This document shows positions 32,251 to 41,952 of a stretch of 64,000 bases of DNA, in pieces. The DNA is from Faeciplasma sp964650705. GTDB lineage: Bacteria; Bacillota; Clostridia; Oscillospirales; Ruminococcaceae. Location: positions 176,128-240,127 of the forward strand of contig CAZYUJ010000002.1 in NCBI GenBank assembly GCA_964650705.1. The letters are read 5' to 3'. Position numbers and translations under genes: made by a program. Each line of letters opens with the position of its first letter. The stretch's first letter is position 1. Under the pieces are notes generated by a model. That model did not search any database. It had not been told where the DNA came from and saw only the letters and a list, made by a program, of their open reading frames with translations.

Positions 32251-35200
32251 TTAGTTTTCTGTGGCAAGCGCAGCATCCGAAATGTCCATTCTCAAGAGCT
32301 TGGAAACGCCCTTTTCCTGCATTGTAACGCCATAGAGAATATCGGATTCTTCCATCGTACCTCTTCTGTGTGTTACGAGAATGAACTGAGTCGTATCTGT
32401 GAAGTTTCTCAAATACTGAGCATAACGGGTCACGTTAACGTCGTCAAGTGCGGCTTCGATCTCATCCAAGATACAGAACGGTGACGGACGAAGCTTAAGT
32501 ATTGCGAAGTATATTGCGATAGCAACGAAAGCCTGCTCACCGCCGGAAAGAAGCGAAAGGTTTTTGATGACCTTTCCGGGAGGCGCTACGTTGATCTCGA
32601 TTCCGGACTCAAGAACGTTTGTGGGATCTGTCAAAGCAAGTTCAGCCTTACCGCCGCCAAACAGCTCGACAAATATTTTCTTGAAGTTCTCATTGATCTT
32701 TGCGAAGCTTTCCGAGAATATCTCCTTCATGCTCTGAGTCAGAGAAGCAATAAGATTTTCAAGCTCGGTTTTTGATTTCAATACATCTGAAAGCTGAGAA
32801 GACAGGAATTCGTAGCGTTCTGACACTTCTTTATACTCGTCGATGGCATCGGTGTTGACGGAGCCCAAAGCTCTGATCTTGTTTTTAACTTCGTTCAAGC
32901 GCTTTGTTGCATCCTGCATGTCCTCGATCTCCTCAGCCTGATCGATAGCTTCCGAAACAGTTAAGGAATAGGACTCCCAAAGCTGATTGATGATCTGATC
33001 ATTGTCACGGCAAAGGTTTTGGTGACGTTCCGAAAGACGGGATACCTCAGCGGAGACACGCTCTTTTTCATCCTGTTTTGAGCGCTGAGACTGTCTTAAT
33101 GTATTAGCCATTCTTTCGTGATCCATTGCATTTGCAAGCTCAATCTTTATGTTTTCGTTAAGACGGGCTATCATGCTCTTCGCATTTTCAGCTTCACGTT
33201 CACGCTCAATAATGTTTTCTTCCTCAGCCTTGATAGCGCTTAGGAATTCTTCTATCTTTTGATTTTGTAATGCTATATCAGTCTGAGACTGTAATGCGTT
33301 TCCTTCAAGCTGTGCGACGTTCAATAAAGCTGCCTCGATATCCTTCGAGAGCTCAACAGATAAAAGCTTTTTATCGGATATTTCCTTAGACAAGCTTTCA
33401 CGGACTGTACGGGATTCTGTACCCATCTTTTGAGCAGAGGAAACAAGCTCCTCAAGCGATTTTATCTCATCCTCACAAGCATGAAGCGAAGCTTCGCTTT
33501 GAATGACTGTATTCTCACACTGAGCGATCTTGTCGAGATTTTGTTTGATGGCTGTTTCAACCTCGTTAAGACGTTCACGGTGCTGATCTGCGACTAGCTT
33601 AAGCCTTGCAAGCTCTCCTTCAAAACGAACCTTATCGGTATCCATTATTGAGATAGTCTCGCGTTCGCCCTCAACATCATAGCCGAGCTTTTCGACTTCA
33701 GCGCTCAGATCCTTAACTCGGTCTGACAAAAGCTTATGAGTCTTAGAAAGAGCTTCGATCTTCTTTTCAACCGCAGATATCTCGTTCTTGCGGGAAAGCA
33801 CACCCGTTGTTTTCGAAGAGCTGCCGCCTGTGAATGAACCGCCAGCGTTGATGACCTGACCGTCAAGAGTGATGATTCTAAACTTATATCCGCACTTTTT
33901 GGCGATGTTTGTTGCAAGGTCGATATCCTCGGCAATCACTATTCTGCCAAGGAGTGACAAAACTATGCCGTGATATTCATCATCATACTTAACAAGCTCG
34001 TGAGCCGTGGCAACAAAGCCCTCCATCATGTCAATGCCATCCACATTAAGCTCGTTGCCCTTGACGGAAGTGATCGGAAGGAATGTAGCTCTGCCGCCGT
34101 TAGTTTCCTTCAATATGCGAATACCCTTTTTGGCAGTATCTTCGTTATCGACAACTATGTTTTGCATCGCACCGCCCAAAGCGGTTTCGATCGCAAGGCT
34201 GTATTTCGAGTCGGTTGAAATGATCTGTGCAACCGTTCCTTTAACGCCTCGTAGCTGACCGGATTTGCCGGCTTTTATGATCTGCTTAACGCTGTGGGCG
34301 AAGCCCTCCATACTGTTTTCCAGGTCAACAAGCATGTCACGGCGTTGAGTCAGGTTTCTGATCTCGAGATCTAAGCTGTTATACTCAGCGGTCGCATTCT
34401 TTAAATGCTCAGCTTTTTTGTTATAAAGCATTGAATATCCGTTAAGCTTATTTGTATGCTCGGATATTTCAGTATTTATATCGTTAATGCCGTTTTGAAC
34501 TTCTTTATATTCAGCATCAGACTCGTCGATCAGCTTGATGAGATCATCATGCATAGAATTTGCTTCTGCAATAGCATTTTCACAATCTGTCTTTGTGGAT
34601 CCGGCGTTTGCGATAGCAAAGCTTAGGGATGACTTTTGTATGTAGAGCTTATTAAGCTTATCGCTCGAGCCTGTGAGGGTCTTATCATATTCCTCCGCTT
34701 GAGTGGAGAGCTTTAGGAGCTTGTCCTCCAATAAGTCGATCTCTTTTTGCAGGCTGTCACGCTTAAGAGATATTTCATCAGCCAAAAGCTTCTTTTCATT
34801 TATCTTTTCCTGAAGCTGTTCTCCCGCCAAGGAAAGCTCATTCTGCTTCTTCTTGAGCTCCTCGATGGAGTCGTTATAGTGCTTGATGTTATTTCGTAAA
34901 ACGGCGATATCAGCAGCTTTTTCAGCGTTTTGAGCTTCAAGCTCGGAGATTCTTGTGCGATATTCGTCAACAGCCTGTGAGCACTGTGCTCGCTTAAGGT
35001 TGAGCTCCATGATCTCAGTCTCGCCCGAATCGATCTCATTTGTCAGAAGATCGTATTCACCCTGAGAAACCAAAAGCTTATCCTCAAGATCGTTTATCAA
35101 GCTCTTAAGCTCGGAAAGCTTTCTCGTCCAAACAGCGATCTCAAGAGCTTTTCTCGATTCTGCCAAAACAAGAAATTTCTTTGCCTTTTCAGATTGGATG

Positions 35201-35817
35201 CGCAAAGGCTCAACTCTGCCCTCAAGTTCGGAAAGAATATCCTTTAAGCGCAGGATATTGTCTTCGGCGCTCTTTAGCTTGCGCTCTGATTCAGCTTTTT
35301 TATATCTGAACTTTGAAATGCCCGCAGCCTCTTCAAATATCTCACGGCGTTCGTTGGACTTGCTGCCGACAATATCGGCAACTCTGCCCTGTCCGATGAT
35401 GGAATAACCGTCGCGTCCGAGGCCTGTGTCCATAAAAAGCTCGAGAATGTCCTTCAATCGGACTTGATTACCGTTGATGATATATTCACTGAGGCCGTTG
35501 CGCCAAAGGCGTCTGGTTACACATACGTTTTCAGAGTCGATATTCAAGGTGTGATCATCGTTAACGATATTCAAGGTGACGGAAGCGAAGCTGACAGGCT
35601 TTCTAAGCTCGGTTCCGCCGAAAATAACGTCTTCCATCTTTCCGCCGCGGAGCATTTTTGTCGATTGCTCGCCCAAGACCCAGCGAACAGCGTCACCGAT
35701 GTTGCTCTTTCCGCTTCCGTTAGGGCCGACAACAGCGGTCAAACCCTTGCCGAATTCAAGGGTCACCTTATCGGGGAAGGATTTAAAGCCATGAAGTTCA
35801 AGTGATTTCAGATACAC
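32251..35817 (-). CDS. smc: Chromosome segregation protein SMC
   Basis: ATP-driven condensin subunit that extrudes DNA loops with ScpA and ScpB (not in this window). The 1188 residues have Walker A GPNGSGKS (31-38), long coiled coils (about 170-500 and 680-1010), a hinge domain (about 515-670) with conserved glycines, the ABC signature LSGGEQAF and Walker B FCILDEIEAALDD near the C-terminus. The start is GTG, 7 bp from GGAGG. Standard length. Confidence 0.98.
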   Translation of the reverse strand: MYLKSLELHGFKSFPDKVTLEFGKGLTAVVGPNGSGKSNIGDAVRWVLGEQSTKMLRGGKMEDVIFGGTELRKPVSFASVTLNIVNDDHTLNIDSENVCVTRRLWRNGLSEYIINGNQVRLKDILELFMDTGLGRDGYSIIGQGRVADIVGSKSNERREIFEEAAGISKFRYKKAESERKLKSAEDNILRLKDILSELEGRVEPLRIQSEKAKKFLVLAESRKALEIAVWTRKLSELKSLINDLEDKLLVSQGEYDLLTNEIDSGETEIMELNLKRAQCSQAVDEYRTRISELEAQNAEKAADIAVLRNNIKHYNDSIEELKKKQNELSLAGEQLQEKINEKKLLADEISLKRDSLQKEIDLLEDKLLKLSTQAEEYDKTLTGSSDKLNKLYIQKSSLSFAIANAGSTKTDCENAIAEANSMHDDLIKLIDESDAEYKEVQNGINDINTEISEHTNKLNGYSMLYNKKAEHLKNATAEYNSLDLEIRNLTQRRDMLVDLENSMEGFAHSVKQIIKAGKSGQLRGVKGTVAQIISTDSKYSLAIETALGGAMQNIVVDNEDTAKKGIRILKETNGGRATFLPITSVKGNELNVDGIDMMEGFVATAHELVKYDDEYHGIVLSLLGRIVIAEDIDLATNIAKKCGYKFRIITLDGQVINAGGSFTGGSSSKTTGVLSRKNEISAVEKKIEALSKTHKLLSDRVKDLSAEVEKLGYDVEGERETISIMDTDKVRFEGELARLKLVADQHRERLNEVETAIKQNLDKIAQCENTVIQSEASLHACEDEIKSLEELVSSAQKMGTESRTVRESLSKEISDKKLLSVELSKDIEAALLNVAQLEGNALQSQTDIALQNQKIEEFLSAIKAEEENIIEREREAENAKSMIARLNENIKIELANAMDHERMANTLRQSQRSKQDEKERVSAEVSRLSERHQNLCRDNDQIINQLWESYSLTVSEAIDQAEEIEDMQDATKRLNEVKNKIRALGSVNTDAIDEYKEVSERYEFLSSQLSDVLKSKTELENLIASLTQSMKEIFSESFAKINENFKKIFVELFGGGKAELALTDPTNVLESGIEINVAPPGKVIKNLSLLSGGEQAFVAIAIYFAILKLRPSPFCILDEIEAALDDVNVTRYAQYLRNFTDTTQFILVTHRRGTMEESDILYGVTMQEKGVSKLLRMDISDAALATEN

Positions 35818-35833
35818 TTTATTACCTCCGATG

Positions 35834-36817
35834 TTAATGTATTTTTACGATCTTTTCGATCTGGTGAATGTCTGATTTAATTGAAACACTAATGCCTTTT
35901 TGGTTGAAATACTCGATATTCGAGCGCTTTTGTCCAAGAGCCTTTGATATGTCCTTAGGAGATACTGTAAAGGTCACTTCCTTGTCATCGCCTATCAGCT
36001 TGTCCATTAAGCGTCTGAAGCGCAAGGACTCGCAAAGCTCACGCAGAGCAGGATGGTAAAGACCGCCGAGCATATCAGCTTCAACGACTTCGCTGGCATG
36101 AAGTCCGAGCTTGATGACGCTTATGCCTGCATCATCAAACATATCGAGCATATCAGCACAGATTTCAACCGCTTTTTCCAATGAATAAGGAACATATTCG
36201 CCCGATGTGAACAGCTTCCCGAGCTTTGTGTTATCCAAAATCACCACGGGATAGATGCGGACTTCTTTCGGAGCGAGTGCAATTATATCGCGGGCTGTTT
36301 GGATATCAAGCTCAGGAGTCGAACCATATAGCCCTACCATGAGCTGAAGCCCAAGTGTAAAGCCATATCGCTTTACAAGATTAGAGGCATTTATTATATC
36401 GTTGCGGGAGTGTCCGCGGTCATTCAATGCTAAAACCGAGTCGTGCATTGACTGTGCGCCGAGTTCGATAGTCGTTACACCGAACGATTTTAAGACAGCG
36501 AGTATCTCGTCGTTTATGCAATCGGGGCGGGTCGAGATACGGATACCCTTGAATCCTCTCTTAACATATTCATATGCCGACTGCAAAAGCTCGCACATAT
36601 AAGAGCGATCGATTGCGGTGAAGCTTCCGCCGAAGAATGCGATCTCGGTGTTAGCTATATCTATTCCGCTTGATAGCGCCCGCTCACACGCCAAGATCAC
36701 ATCGCTCGCGTGTGGAACAGTCTGTGATCCGGTTATGGCATGCTGATTGCAAAAGCTGCACATATTCGGGCATCCGATATGCGGAACAAATATCGAGATA
36801 TTTGCGTGCTTACTCAT
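35834..36817 (-). CDS. Radical SAM protein (Elp3/HemN-related) of the rnc-smc cluster
   Basis: A 327-residue radical SAM enzyme with the [4Fe-4S] motif CPNMCSFC (residues 15-22), the GG-type motif AFFGGSFTAID and the ELGAQSMHDSVLALNDRGH segment of the Elp3/oxygen-independent coproporphyrinogen oxidase-like group. Its substrate is unknown; no acetyltransferase domain follows, unlike full Elp3. The gene overlaps rnc by 8 bp and is 17 bp before smc, a linkage found in other Clostridia, which hints at an RNA-related role without proving it. Confidence 0.85.
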   Translation of the reverse strand: MSKHANISIFVPHIGCPNMCSFCNQHAITGSQTVPHASDVILACERALSSGIDIANTEIAFFGGSFTAIDRSYMCELLQSAYEYVKRGFKGIRISTRPDCINDEILAVLKSFGVTTIELGAQSMHDSVLALNDRGHSRNDIINASNLVKRYGFTLGLQLMVGLYGSTPELDIQTARDIIALAPKEVRIYPVVILDNTKLGKLFTSGEYVPYSLEKAVEICADMLDMFDDAGISVIKLGLHASEVVEADMLGGLYHPALRELCESLRFRRLMDKLIGDDKEVTFTVSPKDISKALGQKRSNIEYFNQKGISVSIKSDIHQIEKIVKIH

Positions 36818-37505
36818 CTTTTAGGCAGCCCATAAGCTTGAGAGATTCCCTTGCAGCCAACTGCTCGGCTTGCTTTTTGCTTTTTGCGGTTCCCTCGCCT
36901 ATTACGTTTGAATTAAGTCTTACCTGGACGGTAAATGACTTGTTGTGGTCGGGCCCCGATTCGCTGACAAGATAGTATTCAACCTTTTCTTCGGGATTCT
37001 TTTGAATGATCTCCTGAAGGATCGTTTTATAGTCGTCATATGCCTTTGCAACAGCACTCTTAACATCCTTGGGAAGGAATCTGAGTATATGTGCTCTTGC
37101 GGCATCAAGTCCGCCGTCGAGATATATTGCGGCGATAACAGCCTCAAAAGCATCAGCGATTATCGAAGGACGCTCATGTCCGCCGGTTGCTTCCTCACCC
37201 TTTCCGAGCATGATGAAAGAACCGAGTTTTATTGTGTTCGCAAAGGAATGGAGCGTTTTTTCGCAAACAAGAGTTGCACGGGTCTTGGTGAGCTCGCCTT
37301 CGGGAAGGTCACGATAGTTTTCAAAAAGATAATCGGAAACGACTATCGAAAGAACAGAGTCACCCAAGAATTCAAGGCGTTCGTTTGACTGACGCCTTTC
37401 CTTCGATTCATTCGCAAAGGATGAGTGAGACAAAGCCTCGAACAAAAGGTCTTCGTTTTTGAACTCATATCCTATGATTTGTTGGAATTCTTTTAGTTTA
37501 TCCAC
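36810..37505 (-). CDS. rnc: Ribonuclease III
   Basis: Cleaves double-stranded RNA in rRNA processing and mRNA decay. The 231 residues hold the RNase III signature ERLEFLGDSVL (42-52), further catalytic residues in DAFEAVIAAIYLDGG (about 116-130) and a C-terminal double-stranded RNA-binding domain (about 155-228). The start is GTG with a GGAGGAAT site. 6 bp after plsX. Confidence 0.98.
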   Translation of the reverse strand: MDKLKEFQQIIGYEFKNEDLLFEALSHSSFANESKERRQSNERLEFLGDSVLSIVVSDYLFENYRDLPEGELTKTRATLVCEKTLHSFANTIKLGSFIMLGKGEEATGGHERPSIIADAFEAVIAAIYLDGGLDAARAHILRFLPKDVKSAVAKAYDDYKTILQEIIQKNPEEKVEYYLVSESGPDHNKSFTVQVRLNSNVIGEGTAKSKKQAEQLAARESLKLMGCLKDE

Positions 37506-37510
37506 AGCAA

Positions 37511-38524
37511 TTATTCCTCCGCTGCTGTCTGAGCTTTAACCGATTCCAAAGCCTCGGAAAACTCGTCTATTACATTGTTTTCAAAGAATGTCTTTGCCTG
37601 TCTTATAGCGTTATAGAACGCCCAAGCATCGCTTGAGCCGTGAGCCTTGAAAACAGGCTTCGAAGCGCCCAAAAGCGGTGCTCCGCCGTATTCTTTATAG
37701 TCCATCTTCTTTTTAAATGCATTCACGTTTTTAAGGACGAAGAGCGCACCGATCTTTGAGAGAAGACCGGTTTTGAGAATTCTCTTCAATGAGATGCCCA
37801 TGAACTTGCCCATGCCTTCATATGTCTTTAAAAGGATGTTTCCGGTGAATCCATCGGTAACGACAACGTCAGCATCTCCCAAGGGAACCTGTCTTCCTTC
37901 AATATTTCCGACAAAGTTAATGGGGGCTGAGCTCAAAAGCTTATATGCTTCGATATCAACTTCTCTTCCCTTTGTCTCTTCGGTTCCGATGTTTGCAAGT
38001 GCAACTCTGGGGTTATCAACACCCATAAGCTTGTTCATGTATGCCGAGCCCATCAATCCGAACTGCAAGAGCATATCAGCACGGCATTCTGCGTTTGCGC
38101 CGACATCAAGGAGCATAACGGGCTTTTCTGTTGTAGGAACAACGGTTGCAAGCGCAACACGCTTAATTCCTTTTAATCTCTTGACGATAAATGTCGCGCC
38201 TACAACAAGAGCGCCTGTTGAACCTGCAGATACAAATGCATCACCCTCGCCGTTTTTCAAAAGCTTCAGTCCGACAGCCATTGATGAATCGGAATATTTC
38301 TTTAAAATCAGAGTAGGGTCACAGCAAACGTCCATAACGCTGTCAGCGTGATGGATCGAAAGAGCTGAGATATCAATTTTGTTGTCCTTGGCACAAGCGT
38401 TGATCTTATCCTTATCACCGACAACGGTTATATCCACGCCAAGTTTATCGTGTGCCAAAACAGCACCTTTTAATACTTCTAACGGTGCGTTGTCGCCGCC
38501 AAATCCGTCAACAATAATTCTCAT
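37511..38524 (-). CDS. plsX: Phosphate acyltransferase PlsX
   Basis: Converts acyl-ACP to acyl-phosphate, the acyl donor for PlsY in phospholipid synthesis; peripheral to the membrane. The 337-residue protein starts MRIIVDGFGGDNAPLEVLKG and contains family segments DVCCDPTLILKKYSDSSMAVGL, SAGSTGALVVGATFIV and VTDGFTGNILLKTYEG. It overlaps the trmFO stop by 4 bp. The usual acpP gene between plsX and rnc is absent here. Confidence 0.97.
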   Translation of the reverse strand: MRIIVDGFGGDNAPLEVLKGAVLAHDKLGVDITVVGDKDKINACAKDNKIDISALSIHHADSVMDVCCDPTLILKKYSDSSMAVGLKLLKNGEGDAFVSAGSTGALVVGATFIVKRLKGIKRVALATVVPTTEKPVMLLDVGANAECRADMLLQFGLMGSAYMNKLMGVDNPRVALANIGTEETKGREVDIEAYKLLSSAPINFVGNIEGRQVPLGDADVVVTDGFTGNILLKTYEGMGKFMGISLKRILKTGLLSKIGALFVLKNVNAFKKKMDYKEYGGAPLLGASKPVFKAHGSSDAWAFYNAIRQAKTFFENNVIDEFSEALESVKAQTAAEE

Positions 38525-39843
38525 ATTTCGTCCTCCTCATTCAAAACTCTTTCAAGCGATGCAAGAGCACGCTCGGCAAGAGCAGCATATTTTTCCTGCT
38601 TGTTTTTGATCCTTGTCGGCAATTCGGGCAAGATCCCCATGTTTGAGCCCATAGGCTGGAAATCGTGATCGGAGCCGACCTCTACATAGTTGGCAAGCGC
38701 ACCGAGCATAGTATCAACAGGCAAGGTGATCTCCCTTTTGCCCAAAAGCTTGCGAGCAAGTGACATTGCGGCATATATTCCGCTTGCGGCGGATTCGATA
38801 TAACCCTCAACACCTGTCATTTGCCCCGCAAAATATATTCTCGGATCAGGCTTGAAGCAAAAGTGCTTATCCAAAACCTTTGGTGAATTCAAATATGTAT
38901 TGCGGTGCATTACACCGTATCTTATAAATTCGGCATTTTCAAGACCTGTTATCATCGAGAAAACGCGCTTTTGCTCGCCGAATTTAAGATTTGTCTGGAA
39001 TCCGACAAGGTTATAAAGGGTTCCGTCGTTATTTTCTTTTCTGAGCTGAACAACAGCATACGGACGGCTTCCCGTTCTTGGGTCAGTCAGTCCGACAGGC
39101 TTAAGAGGGCCGAAACGCATCGTATCCTCGCCTCTTTTTGCCAAGACCTCGACGGGCATACAACCTTCATACACTTTAAAATCCTTGTGCCCTTCGTGCT
39201 CAAAATCATGTAAGGGAGCGGATTCTGCATTTATAAGCTCGTTATAAAACGCCAGATATTCTTCCTTATTCATCGGACAGTTGAGATAATCAGGCTCTCC
39301 TCTTCCATAGCGTGAAGCTTCAAAGACCAATGATCTGTCCAAGCTTTCGGCAGTAACGATGGGCGCCGCAGCATCGTGGAAGTATAGATAATCCTCACCT
39401 ATCAAAGACGCAATGCTTTTTGAAAGCGCATCACTCGTCAATGGGCCCGTTGCTATTATAACATAGCCATCAGGGATCTCGGTTACTTCTTCAGAAATAA
39501 CTGTGATATTTGGGTGAGCATGGATCTTTTCCGTGATGAAATCGGAAAACTGCTCACGGTTAACAGCCAAAGCTCCCCCTGCGGAGACCTTTGAAGCCCG
39601 GGCGGCAAGCATTGTCAGCGAGCCTAGGCGGCGCATTTCCTCTTTCAAAAGTCCGGCAGCGGATTCGACACGCTCGGCTTTCAGAGAATTAGAGCAAACT
39701 AGCTCAGCAAAACCTGTATATTTGTGTGCAGGAGTGTATTTTTTCGGCTTCATTTCATAGAGCTCGACATTAATTCCTGCATTTGCGAGCTGCCAAGCCG
39801 CTTCACAGCCGGCAAGACCCGCACCAATAACTTTAACGGTCAT
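38521..39843 (-). CDS. trmFO: Folate-dependent tRNA (uracil-5-)-methyltransferase TrmFO
   Basis: Forms m5U54 in tRNA T loops with 5,10-methylene-THF and FAD. The 440 residues begin with the Rossmann motif VIGAGLAGCEAAWQLANAGI and continue with the TrmFO-specific EMKPKKYTPAHK and LVCSNSLKAE (containing the catalytic Cys), with GxxGYxESAA near the C-terminus (GVEGYIESAASG). It lies between topA and plsX, a frequent Firmicutes order. Confidence 0.98.
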   Translation of the reverse strand: MTVKVIGAGLAGCEAAWQLANAGINVELYEMKPKKYTPAHKYTGFAELVCSNSLKAERVESAAGLLKEEMRRLGSLTMLAARASKVSAGGALAVNREQFSDFITEKIHAHPNITVISEEVTEIPDGYVIIATGPLTSDALSKSIASLIGEDYLYFHDAAAPIVTAESLDRSLVFEASRYGRGEPDYLNCPMNKEEYLAFYNELINAESAPLHDFEHEGHKDFKVYEGCMPVEVLAKRGEDTMRFGPLKPVGLTDPRTGSRPYAVVQLRKENNDGTLYNLVGFQTNLKFGEQKRVFSMITGLENAEFIRYGVMHRNTYLNSPKVLDKHFCFKPDPRIYFAGQMTGVEGYIESAASGIYAAMSLARKLLGKREITLPVDTMLGALANYVEVGSDHDFQPMGSNMGILPELPTRIKNKQEKYAALAERALASLERVLNEEDEI

Positions 39844-39855
39844 TTTATGTTTCCT

Positions 39856-41931
39856 TTATGATAGATCTTTTTCATACCCGCAGCCTTGCTTGTGGCAAAC
39901 AAGCTTGCCCTTTGCTCCGCCCTTTCTGAAAAGGCTGGAGGAGCAATTCGGGCATACCTCTGAGGTGGGCATATCCCATGTCATGAATTTGCAGTTAGGG
40001 TTATCCTCACATCCGAAATATTTCTTTCCCTTCTGTGTCTTCTTTTGCAAAACTTTCTTTCCGCAATAGGGGCACTTTCCGGGTGTTTCGGTTACGAGAC
40101 GTTTTGTGTTTGTACATTCCGGGAAGCCGGAGCAAGCAAGGAATTTTCCGAACTTTCCGAGCTTTATAACCATCGGCTTGCCGCAAAGCTCACATACTTG
40201 GTCGGTGGCTTCATCGGGGATCTTTACACGCTTTCCTTCAAGATCAACTTCAGCTTGGCTTAAAGAATTAGAAAAGCGGAAATAGAATTTATCGAGCATT
40301 TTGCGCCAATCCAATGATCCCATTTCAACCTTATCGAGCGAGGTCTCCATATCAGCAGTGAACTTAAGATCAACGATCTCCTCAAAGTGATTCTTCATGA
40401 GGTCAGTTGTGACCTCACCCAAGGTTGTAGGCTTGAACTGTCTTCCCTCTCGCTCGACATAGGAACGCTGAAGTATGGTTGTTATAGTTGTTGCATACGT
40501 CGAAGGACGGGCGATGCCGTATTCCTTGAAAGCTTTGATAAGAGATGCTTCGTTATAGCGCGCAGGCGGCTGAGTGAAGTGCTGAAGCCCGTCAAGGCTC
40601 TTGAGCTTGAGGATATCGCCCTTTGAAAGCTCGGGCAAAGCGTTGTTTTCTTCATTATCGTCCTTTGGTTCTTCGTAAAGTGCTGTAAAGCCATCGAACT
40701 TAACGCTGAAGCCGCTTGCTTTGAACACACAGCCGTTAGCTTCGATCGAAGCGTTTGTGGTATTCAAGATACAATCTGACATCTGTGAGGCGATAAAACG
40801 TGACCAAATGAGTTTATATAACTTATACTGATCGGGAGTAAGCGAGCTTTTCGCCTTATCGGGAGTCAATTCGGGCATTGTGGGACGGATAGCTTCGTGA
40901 GCATCCTGAATATTATCCTTTGACTTATACACCTTTGGCTTTTCGGGCAAATATTCGCTTCCGTAATTAGAAAGAATGAACTGAGATGCAGCCAAACGTG
41001 CTTCGTCGGAGATTCGAAGCGAGTCGGTACGCATATAGGTGATAAGACCGACAGCGCCCAATCCCTCAACATCAATACCTTCATAAAGCTCTTGCGCCAC
41101 ACTCATTGTACGGCGAGACTGGAAGCCAAGGCGGGACGAAGCGTCCTGTAAAAGAGTTGAGGTCGAAAAAGGTGCGGCAGGGGCTTTCGTTCTTTTGCCC
41201 TTGCGAACCATCGAAACCGTAAACTCTGCGCCGTCAAGGCGGGAAAGAACAGCATCTGTTTCTTCCTTTGTTTTGAGCTCAGCGGTTTTGCCGTCAACAG
41301 TTGCAAGCTTTGCGCTGAAAGCTTTTCTTGAGCCCTGAGCCAAAAATTTCGCAACGACCGACCAATACTCAACGGGAACAAAGCTTCTGATCTCTTCTTC
41401 CCTGTCAACGATCATTCGCACAGCGGCGGATTGAACTCTTCCTGCAGAAAGTCCTCGGCGGACCTTTTTCCACAAAAACGGAGAGAGCTTATATCCCACG
41501 ATTCTGTCAAGAATTCTTCTTGTCTGTTGGGCGTTAACGATATTCATATCTATGGTTCTGGGGTTTGCGATACCTGCCTTAACGCCTGTTTTGGTGATCT
41601 CATTGAACGTTATACGGTTCTTTTCGTTTATATCAAAACCGAGCATATTTGCTAAGTGCCATGAAATTGCTTCGCCTTCGCGGTCAGGGTCGGTCGCGAA
41701 GTATACATGCTCAGCCTTTTTTGCAAGCTTTTTAATATCCTTTATAACAGCTTCCTTGCCCTTGATATCAACGTATGTCGGCTCAAAACCGTTTTCGATA
41801 TCAACGCCCAAACGGGATTTGGGAAGGTCACGGATATGACCCACGCAGGCTACGACGTTATAGTCGCTGCCAAGGGTTCTTTTGATTGTGTGGATCTTTG
41901 TTGGAGACTCCACAATTATAAGATCTGACAT
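39856..41931 (-). CDS. topA: DNA topoisomerase I (type IA)
   Basis: Relaxes negative supercoils through a transient 5'-phosphotyrosine. The 691-residue enzyme has the TOPRIM domain (LIIVESPTKIHTIKR at 4-18, ATDPDREGEAISWHL at about 79-93), the active-site tyrosine in LITYMRTDS near residue 299, and three C-terminal Cys4 zinc ribbons (CELCGKPM..., CPYCGKKV..., CPNCSSSL...) ending at KDLS. 12-22 bp separate it from its neighbours dprA and trmFO. Confidence 0.98.
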   Translation of the reverse strand: MSDLIIVESPTKIHTIKRTLGSDYNVVACVGHIRDLPKSRLGVDIENGFEPTYVDIKGKEAVIKDIKKLAKKAEHVYFATDPDREGEAISWHLANMLGFDINEKNRITFNEITKTGVKAGIANPRTIDMNIVNAQQTRRILDRIVGYKLSPFLWKKVRRGLSAGRVQSAAVRMIVDREEEIRSFVPVEYWSVVAKFLAQGSRKAFSAKLATVDGKTAELKTKEETDAVLSRLDGAEFTVSMVRKGKRTKAPAAPFSTSTLLQDASSRLGFQSRRTMSVAQELYEGIDVEGLGAVGLITYMRTDSLRISDEARLAASQFILSNYGSEYLPEKPKVYKSKDNIQDAHEAIRPTMPELTPDKAKSSLTPDQYKLYKLIWSRFIASQMSDCILNTTNASIEANGCVFKASGFSVKFDGFTALYEEPKDDNEENNALPELSKGDILKLKSLDGLQHFTQPPARYNEASLIKAFKEYGIARPSTYATTITTILQRSYVEREGRQFKPTTLGEVTTDLMKNHFEEIVDLKFTADMETSLDKVEMGSLDWRKMLDKFYFRFSNSLSQAEVDLEGKRVKIPDEATDQVCELCGKPMVIKLGKFGKFLACSGFPECTNTKRLVTETPGKCPYCGKKVLQKKTQKGKKYFGCEDNPNCKFMTWDMPTSEVCPNCSSSLFRKGGAKGKLVCHKQGCGYEKDLS

Positions 41932-41952
41932 TTAATTGATTCCTCACAATAA